Of a stretch of 22,707 nucleotides of DNA, positions 8,884-16,500 are shown piece after piece (the stretch's first letter is position 1; each line of letters starts with the position of its first letter). Both the position numbers and the translations under genes were made by a program. Origin of the DNA: a virus. The stretch lies in IMG/VR virus record IMGVR_UViG_3300030389_002306, positions 21,032 through 43,738 of that record, one strand, 5' to 3'. The notes beneath the pieces are model-generated. The model ran no database searches. It saw nothing but the letters and a program-made list of their open reading frames with translations, and was not told the DNA's origin.

Positions 8884-10982
8884 TAGTTCCCTGTGTTTTG
8901 ATTATTCTGTGTATTTGTATTATACAATTGCGTACCATATATGTTATATAAATTTGGATTCTGTATACCAAACATATTAGGTGTTTGCAAAGGCAGAATA
9001 GAGTTATTAGCCATATTATTAGTTATCATATTTTTATATTTTCTAATAATAGGATTTAACTGTGCATCTGCTTGTTTTTGTTGTAATGTTTGAAATACTT
9101 TTTGTGCAAAATTAGATGCACCTTGCTGTCTGCTTATTTCAAGTTTTAACTCGTCAGCTCTTTCTGCCTTAGATTTATTTAAGTTATATTCTTCTGCAAA
9201 AGATAAAGCTTTAGAATATGAATCTAAATTTCTTCTATTTAGTTCTGCATCTTTAGCTGCAAAATCTAATAACGCAGATTGTCTTCTACTATCTAATACT
9301 CCAGACATAGCTAGAAATTTAGCCCTATCACCAGCAGTACCTCTAACTGCATTTTCAATACCTTTACCATATGCTCCATCTATTTCAGCTCTAGCTTTTT
9401 GTGCTTCTTCTACACTAAAACCCATTTTAGAAAGCTGTCCTAATTGATTCATATGTTCTTTATACATATTAGAAAGATCAGGTATTTTACTAGGTTTAAT
9501 AGTTTTTAAAGATTCCATATATGCGCGCTTACCTAAAGCTGCTAACTCTAAATCTTCTTTATTGTTTACTAAATTTCTTACCTCTTCCACTATCCCTAGC
9601 CCTTGTTCTAACACTTTACCTAAATCTCCAAGAGTATCCATATAGTTAGTTGTAGATACTTTTTCATATGGATCTTTGTCTGTAGCTGCAGGATTAGTAA
9701 AATCAGGATCTAAAAAATTAGGAACAGTATCGCCATCTGCATCATTAGGATCTATGTCTTGCGTTATATCTGTATCCTCAGAATCTTTTACACCATCACC
9801 ATCTTTATCACCTTCTTTGTTTTGTTGTTCATTTATAAAGTTTTGTAAATTTCCATCTGCTTCAGGATCTAAATCTAATGGCGTAGGATCTACAAGTTTA
9901 TTTCTATCAAAATCATCAGGATAACCATCATCTTTAATAGTTATATCTATTTTATTTGGATCAAACTCTTGTACTGGTGGTAATGCATTAGCACTATAAT
10001 TTTCATCATATATAATAGTACCATCTTCTATTAGTTCTACTAACTTTTCTTCATTGAATGGTAATTTTTTTAAATATATATGATTAGCTACATCGCCTCC
10101 CGCATGTTTTCTTATTTCAGATTTATATGAGGTTTCAGGTAATGCAAAAAACTCTCCGTCTTTTTTAAAGACATAATAGTTTCTATTACCCATTGTTAAT
10201 ATTTTACCGTCCTCAAAATCTACAGATGGCTCTTCTTCATTAATCTCTTCTAATTCAGATTCTGCATCTTCTAACATTTCTGTTGTGACTCTTGTATCTT
10301 CTTCTTCTTTAATAACTGCTTCTGCTTGCTCTGAAAGCTTTTGCTGTCTTTCAACATCTGCAGCTACATTAACTTCTAAATTTGCTCTTTTTATAGGTAT
10401 TTGATCAAAGCCACCCTCACCATTAGGTACAGATATATAATCTTTTGCATTTACTTGCATTATCGTAGCATCTGGACCATAATAATTTTGATACTCTTCG
10501 AGTGATTTTACTTGTAAATCAGGCTCACCATTCGTATTTCCTGGCAAATCTAATTCATCTATATTACTTAAACCATCAACTCTTTTTTTAATAGCTTCTT
10601 CTGATTGATCTGCTGGTTTTTCAAAATCTAACATAAAAGCCCTTGTAGAATCAGATACAGAATCAAAAGTAGTATTTAAATATTTTTGTGCTTCTGCTTC
10701 TTGTAATGCAAAATCTATTTGTCCTTTCCAATTAGTTTTCCAATCAGGCACAGCTTTAAGAAATGCTTGTTTTCTTGCAGGAAAGGTGTGTTGAAACAAT
10801 CCTATTCCTTTATTCTTCATATCTCCTATCTCTACAGCATCTACATAAAACTGTGATTCTGCTTTTATATTTGCTATAATGCCAAGAGCTTTAGTCTCAG
10901 TCATTTTAGGTTTAGTCATTAGATAATCGAATATCTCAGCAGGATGAACTACTACATTTCCTATGTCTGATAATTTAGCCAT
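8883..10982 (-). CDS. Virion-associated lysozyme (phage tail lysozyme-like domain) with calcium-type repeats and helical C-terminus
   Basis: The protein has 699 residues. Residues about 15-130 match the pattern of the phage tail-lysozyme family: IIANIKAESQF, with the likely catalytic Glu42, then GIGLFQHTFPARKQAF, then a conserved-looking Trp/Gln segment (WKGQIDFALQE). Such domains cut peptidoglycan glycan strands during genome entry. The middle is very acidic. Residues 392-428 contain DKDGDGVKDSEDTD followed by DADGDTVPNFLDPD, resembling thrombospondin type-3 calcium-binding repeats. The C-terminal 260 residues are helical and end in an Asn/Gln/Tyr-rich tail (about 655-699). There is no signal peptide, so delivery from the virion fits better than a secreted endolysin. 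Its position among internal protein genes, joined by TAATG overlaps to both neighbours, agrees. The lysozyme assignment is from motif reading, not from a database search. Confidence 0.75.
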   Translation of the reverse strand: MAKLSDIGNVVVHPAEIFDYLMTKPKMTETKALGIIANIKAESQFYVDAVEIGDMKNKGIGLFQHTFPARKQAFLKAVPDWKTNWKGQIDFALQEAEAQKYLNTTFDSVSDSTRAFMLDFEKPADQSEEAIKKRVDGLSNIDELDLPGNTNGEPDLQVKSLEEYQNYYGPDATIMQVNAKDYISVPNGEGGFDQIPIKRANLEVNVAADVERQQKLSEQAEAVIKEEEDTRVTTEMLEDAESELEEINEEEPSVDFEDGKILTMGNRNYYVFKKDGEFFALPETSYKSEIRKHAGGDVANHIYLKKLPFNEEKLVELIEDGTIIYDENYSANALPPVQEFDPNKIDITIKDDGYPDDFDRNKLVDPTPLDLDPEADGNLQNFINEQQNKEGDKDGDGVKDSEDTDITQDIDPNDADGDTVPNFLDPDFTNPAATDKDPYEKVSTTNYMDTLGDLGKVLEQGLGIVEEVRNLVNNKEDLELAALGKRAYMESLKTIKPSKIPDLSNMYKEHMNQLGQLSKMGFSVEEAQKARAEIDGAYGKGIENAVRGTAGDRAKFLAMSGVLDSRRQSALLDFAAKDAELNRRNLDSYSKALSFAEEYNLNKSKAERADELKLEISRQQGASNFAQKVFQTLQQKQADAQLNPIIRKYKNMITNNMANNSILPLQTPNMFGIQNPNLYNIYGTQLYNTNTQNNQNTGN

Positions 10983-11971
10983 TAATCCATATTATTTTTT
11001 TTCCATTTATCATGATTCTTTTTGATCATATCAATTATGGATTTATTACTCATTTTACTATCATATTGATCCTCTATGTGATCATATATACCTGAGCCTG
11101 GCTCAGCTTTCATGCCTGTGCTTTTACCCATTTTATCCATTATAGTTCCATCCTCTGCAACAGGTAATGGGTTTGTTTTATGGCTAGCTTCACCTGGAGT
11201 TATATTTTTATCTTTTACTTGTGATCTAAATATCTCTGCAGCTTTATCATCTTGGCCTTTAGCCATAGCATCTCTCATCTCATCTTCTTTATTGTTTACA
11301 AGTTCACCGCCTGTAAACTCTGCAATAACCTCTCCTTTGCCTCCCTTTTCTCCTTTAGCAACTTTATCATCTGGTATATCAGGATAGATTTGATCTAGCA
11401 TATTATCTGCAAAATTTTGTGCTTGATTAGTGTTAGCTAAATCATTTTTATTAATAGGACCATTAAACATTACATTTTTAAAAAACTCATTTGCAGATTC
11501 TATACTAGGTCTTCTATAATTTTTTATAGCACCCATATAGTCATTATTTAATACTGCATTAAAAAAATCTTCATTTTTATCTCCAGTTAAATGATAATTA
11601 GATAGTATAAATTGATTCTTAATAGGTAAGCTTTCAAATACTTTGCCTTTACTCTCTACATATTTTTTTGCAGATTTCTCAGATTTAACTAAATCATTCT
11701 TAAATAGTTCTTTAATACCATCTACAGTTAATGCTGGCAAATCTTTTTTCTTTTGCTTAGCATCATCTAAATTATTAAACTTACCTACAATTGAATAACC
11801 TTGTTTTACAACAAATTTACCATCATCTGTTTTTTGTATAAATGGACTGACTGTACCGTCTGTATTAAATCCTTCTTTTTGTGGATTTATCATACCCATT
11901 ACAGTCTGTAAGTATCCTGGCTGTAGTTGTTGTTTTAAAAATCTATTTATTATTTGTTCTGGCCCTTTCAT
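10982..11971 (-). CDS. Internal virion protein with possible degenerate T4-lysozyme-like (GH24) domain
   Basis: The protein has 329 residues. Residues about 30-165 follow the layout of T4-type lysozymes. E33-G34 sits where the catalytic Glu-Gly would be. A TDDGKFVVKQGY stretch stands where the D-x-x-G-x-x-T-I-G-x-G loop would be. Next come LTVDGIKELFKNDL and a helix pair ending NDYMGAIKNYRR, like the 'alpha-lobe' of that fold. The Asp position is shifted and the catalytic Thr position appears to be Val, so activity is doubtful. The C-terminal third carries VIAEFTGGELVNNKEDE (about 213-229) and ITPGEASHKTNPLPVAEDG, then a Lys-rich tail. I have an impression, unverified, that similar Gly-Glu-Leu and ITPG motifs recur in internal proteins of Bacteroidota phages. 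The gene lies between the membrane-active protein and the virion lysozyme, with 1-nt overlaps on both sides. The fold call is tentative; a real protein is near certain. Confidence 0.6.
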   Translation of the reverse strand: MKGPEQIINRFLKQQLQPGYLQTVMGMINPQKEGFNTDGTVSPFIQKTDDGKFVVKQGYSIVGKFNNLDDAKQKKKDLPALTVDGIKELFKNDLVKSEKSAKKYVESKGKVFESLPIKNQFILSNYHLTGDKNEDFFNAVLNNDYMGAIKNYRRPSIESANEFFKNVMFNGPINKNDLANTNQAQNFADNMLDQIYPDIPDDKVAKGEKGGKGEVIAEFTGGELVNNKEDEMRDAMAKGQDDKAAEIFRSQVKDKNITPGEASHKTNPLPVAEDGTIMDKMGKSTGMKAEPGSGIYDHIEDQYDSKMSNKSIIDMIKKNHDKWKKNNMD

Positions 11972-13542
11972 TATATTGATTCTTGTGTTTCTGAATATAT
12001 ATTATTTCTTTCTACATCTTCTGGCCTTACAAATCCTGCAGATCCAGATCCCATACTAAAATCTAATGCTTTTGTTACAGGTTTATTTGTGTAAGGATCT
12101 ACTGTTACTATATTAGGGGCTTGTACTGTTTCTGCAGTTTGTATATTAGGATCTTGTATAGGAGGTAAATTTATTTGTGGTTCATCATCGTCACCTTGTA
12201 TAAAGTCAAATAATGCACTACCTCCTGCTTGAACTATATTAGCTAAAGGCTCACCTACAGCCTCTATAATCGGAAATGCTACTTTGCCAACTGTTTCCAT
12301 TCCTGCTTGCGCCATTCCACCTGCAAAATCAACAGTATCCATAGCTAAATCTATACCTGATTCTATACCCATTTGTAAAACTTCTCCACCAGCCTCTACA
12401 AATGGCTGTAAAGTTTGTCCTGCAAATTGAACTGTTTCTCCAGCTGCATCTAAAACATCAGTTGCTCCAGTAGCTTCTGCTATGTCAGCTACTGCACCAC
12501 CTGTTGCACTCCCTATATTTGCAATTGTATCTAATGCACCTCCACCTATATTTGCTACTGCATCAATAGCTCCTGTTGTTATATCTGCTGCTCCACTAAA
12601 AATGTCTGAAATTAATCCGCCTAAAAAAAACTTTGGCATTTTACCGCCTTTTTCCATATTACCCATTCCATATGGATTCATAAATTTTGATGCTTCTTTT
12701 ATATAGTTGGCAGCTCGTGTTTCACCTTCTCGTTGTTCTCTAGATTCTGTTACAGATTCTTGATACATTTTTCTTATTTCAGTTTCTCTTTCTTTTAAAG
12801 CTTTTTCATAAGCCTTTTGTAGTTTTCTAGCTTTTCTTCTTTTTCTAGCTCCGCCAAATAAAGATATACCAATTCCTAAAGCTATACCTGCAGGACCTAA
12901 AGCTGCTAGTTTTGGCGAAAGCGCCATTAAAGAACTTGCTGCACCTGCACCTGATATAGCTGCACCTGCCATTTCACCACCCGTAAATGTAGTTGGATCA
13001 TCATCATCAAATGCGCTTCTTATAAGTCTTCCTGCAATATATGTAGGTACACCTGCTGATACACTACCACCTTTTAAATTACTAAAATAATTACTTGCTG
13101 CTTGTCCAGCGGTAACTCCACCAGCACTAGCAGTTGGACCTAATTGTGTTTGTGGAGTAAATGTTCCAGCAGATACATTTGTTGTAAAAGGATTACCTAA
13201 CTGTGTACTAGGTCTACTTAAATTTACACCTAATTGCTGACCTAATGTTTGTTTACCTAATTTTAAATTTAGTAATTGTGGTGCAGTTTGTGCAACTTGC
13301 AAACCTGTAGATAAACTTGACAAAGCTCCTGGTGATTGATAATCTAAAAATGGATCAATTGGCTCTGGATTCATTGATTGTAAATCCATATATGATGTTC
13401 CAGGACTAGGAGCCATAGAGTAAGGTGTAAATGCAGGTACTACATTATTTGTTCTTCTATTTAATGCTTCTATTCCTTGTAGTGTGTTCCCTCCTGGCTG
13501 TAGGTAGGGCATGTATCTCATTATACTAAATCTATCTTCCAT
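11971..13542 (-). CDS. Probable membrane-active internal virion (ejection) protein
   Basis: The protein has 523 residues. The N-terminal 180 are low-complexity, rich in Pro, Gln, Thr and Gly. Residues about 187-230 form a long Ala/Gly/Leu-rich hydrophobic stretch, ending ALGIGISLFGGA, that could be a membrane hairpin. A basic patch (RKRRKARK) and a charged coiled coil to about 275 follow. A GGKMPKFFLGG loop lies near 298-308. Residues 310-455 are an unusual run of Ala/Gly-rich amphipathic segments (such as GAIDAVANIGG followed by GALDTIANIGS). The C-terminus is acidic and Pro-rich. I recognise no enzyme motif. Its place directly after the muzzle gene and before the lysozyme-type genes suggests a protein ejected into the host envelope to form or line a DNA channel; that role is inferred. 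The start codon directly follows the upstream stop (gap 0), and no ribosome-binding motif is visible. Confidence 0.65.
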   Translation of the reverse strand: MEDRFSIMRYMPYLQPGGNTLQGIEALNRRTNNVVPAFTPYSMAPSPGTSYMDLQSMNPEPIDPFLDYQSPGALSSLSTGLQVAQTAPQLLNLKLGKQTLGQQLGVNLSRPSTQLGNPFTTNVSAGTFTPQTQLGPTASAGGVTAGQAASNYFSNLKGGSVSAGVPTYIAGRLIRSAFDDDDPTTFTGGEMAGAAISGAGAASSLMALSPKLAALGPAGIALGIGISLFGGARKRRKARKLQKAYEKALKERETEIRKMYQESVTESREQREGETRAANYIKEASKFMNPYGMGNMEKGGKMPKFFLGGLISDIFSGAADITTGAIDAVANIGGGALDTIANIGSATGGAVADIAEATGATDVLDAAGETVQFAGQTLQPFVEAGGEVLQMGIESGIDLAMDTVDFAGGMAQAGMETVGKVAFPIIEAVGEPLANIVQAGGSALFDFIQGDDDEPQINLPPIQDPNIQTAETVQAPNIVTVDPYTNKPVTKALDFSMGSGSAGFVRPEDVERNNIYSETQESI

Positions 13543-16500
13543 TTAATTGTAGGATTTACGGTATTTAGCCATTATTGCAAATATATTAAATTTTTCGGTA
13601 GTTCTTGCAGATAAAGTAGCCTTCATATATGTTCCAACAACTCTTTGCTTTGACTGTTCACTACGCAAAGGTATTCTTAATACACCTTCTCTATACTTGT
13701 GTAATGTCTGATTGAATTGTGTAGTTGATGGATAACCTGGAGTATTGGTAGTACTGATTCCAATTGTTGTTCTTGGAAATGATTCAGATTCGAATTGTAG
13801 GTCCTCAAAATACATTGAAGAATTTAAATTTTCTTCATCTCTTCTAACAACTTTTGTAGTAAGATCTGGATTTGTTAAATATGCTAAAATATTATTAGAC
13901 AAATTTTGTTTAGACTTAACTGTGACTACTACATTTAAATTATCAAACTTTTTATTTTCTCCAGGCGCATCAGTTATAACTTTTTCAATATATGATTTAT
14001 GTATAATTCTTCTTGCCAATTCTTCTTGATTGTTAAAATCATATATAGGATAAGCATTTGTTCCATATTCATCATTAGCATACGCCACATCTTGATCAAT
14101 TGGATTGTGTAATTTTTCTTGACCAAAGAAACGTGTTTTTTCATCAGCAGCATCCCACTCCCATAAAGTCAAATTACCTTCTGATAATTCATGTGTGCTA
14201 AACCTATATCCTGACATATTAGCTCCTGTTGGTCCATATACACCAGTTAAACCTTGACCAAAATTATTATTTGAATTTCTAAATCCATCTTCATAGCCAT
14301 TTAGATCATCACCTGGATCATTAAAATATTGCCCCCATGGTAACTGAGATTGTGGCGTATATAATCTACCATTATGCTCTATCCATTGTTGTGGATAAAC
14401 ACTATATTTAGAAATTACAGCATTTATATCTTCATTGTACGAAACAGTAGTACTTGTTATAGTTTTTTCTGGAAAGATACCTGTTTCTATTAACCCTTCA
14501 TACATTGGATCAATGCCTAATATTTGCCCTTCATTATTGGTATATAAATATTTACCATTTGGATGTAGCACTGTATCTTTTGCATCAATTCTAATTCTAT
14601 CTGCAAAAGTCATATAAAGCGTATTTGAAGAATAATCAAATGCACCATGTATACCAACAAAATACAAAGGCATATCGCACATACTTACTCTTATAGCATC
14701 ATAGAATCTTTGTTCTGTTTTTAATCTTCCATATGATACAGCTTTTTCAAATAAATCTCTTGTTCCTAAATCATCAGATATACTTACAAGTTTTTTATCT
14801 GATCCATACTTTAATAGCTTAGCATATCTTATATCAAAGAAAAATAAATTACGTTCACTTGCTACAACGCTATGCATGTGTTTAGTACCATACTTAATGG
14901 ATATATATTGATGCGATTCGATTGTATCACCAGATCCTGTAAATATAGAATCAACACCAGATGTATCTTGTAAAAATGTTCTAGGATTTACTAATAACTG
15001 ACCAAATGCATTTTCTTGGAAAAAGTGTATTTCATTTTGAAAATTAATGATTCTATTAATTTGTCCATATATAGCTTCAACATCATAAAAGTTGAATATT
15101 GGAAATATTCTAAATGCATCTGTTTGTTCACCAGATAGTTTTGTTTTAGAGTAGGCTATTTCTACAGGCAAATCAGTATACTGCTGTTCATCATCTTGTA
15201 ATGATAAATAGCTTTTAAGATTGTTCTCTTGAGAGTATACATCATTGTAAAACCAATCATTACTAAATGGTGGATTATTTTGATCAAAACCTTCTACGTG
15301 GTCATTAGCAGCTAGATGCAAACCACTTCTCATTTCAGTATTAACAAATGACTCACATGGGAATACAACCCATTTAGAAAAACTTTTTTCTGGATATGGT
15401 GATGTTGTCATTTGATGTGAATACAAACCAACAAATGTATCTCCACCCAAGACTGTAGTATGATGTTCTAATGTGTCTATATTAATAGGATGAAAATTAC
15501 CCGCATTTACCCATCTAGTTTTTTGTATTGCTTCTAATGAATCTCCACCATATTGAGCATCATTGAATCTATATATATTAGCATAGTAATAATATGGTTG
15601 TGCTACAGCTGAATGAGCGCATACCAAACCATCTGATTCTATGAAAGGCTTAGATGATTTATTCCACAAATAACTTTGCCCTCGTATTATTTGCATAACA
15701 TCAGGCATATGCATCATTTGTTTATTAGTATTAATAAGTATTGCTCTCGTACCCATTTGCAAAGTTGATACAGTTTCATAGGCTAAATCAACACCTTCTG
15801 TATCTGTTATTTTTCCATACATCCAAGTATGACCATATGTATTTGGTGCATATAAATATCTAGCTCCCAATGAAAAATTTGAAAACCCTCTTTTTTCAAT
15901 ATACCATTCTTTTCCTCCATTTTCTTCACTAACAAATTGTGTAAAAAAATCTTTTGGAACAAATTCACCTTGACCTATTTCCTTTGCATTTTCTATAGCA
16001 GAATTATATGCAAAACTAGGACGACTTACAGGTGATTTTACACCAGACAAATTTATATTGTTAAATGAAGCGTCTGGATTAGTTGAGCCACTAAATGCAG
16101 TAGAACTATCTGCAAAAAGAGTTGGATCGGTGACATCGTTAAAAAAAGCATTTTCATAATTATTCACACCATTTATAGAAACATATAACTGTGTTGTATA
16201 TCCACTGCCATTATAAGTAGGATAATTTCTAATATACGGCTCATAATATGTATCTAAAACAGCGCATTTAGCTACCATAACACCAGACTCATTATCTTTA
16301 GTTATTTTTTTAGTAGAAAATATTAAACCTTGATCTCTTTGATTATCAGCATTTCCTAAAGCTTGATACTGTAAAGAACTTTGTGAACCTTCCAACATAG
16401 TAGTAAAATTGCCAGCAGTATCAGAGTCAAAAGATAAAATGCCAGACCAACTGTCAAATCCATGTGCACTACTAGGAGCTATAAATGTTCCATGCTCTTG

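Noticed and set aside
9676-9924. Plus-strand Ser-rich frame of 82 codons
   Set aside because: It is antisense to the Asp-rich calcium-repeat region of the lysozyme gene; the Ser bias comes from the reversed Asp codons.
11112-11387. Plus-strand frame of 91 codons with hydrophobic start, resembling a signal peptide
   Set aside because: It is opposite a well-supported gene, has no ribosome-binding or promoter context and no family resemblance.
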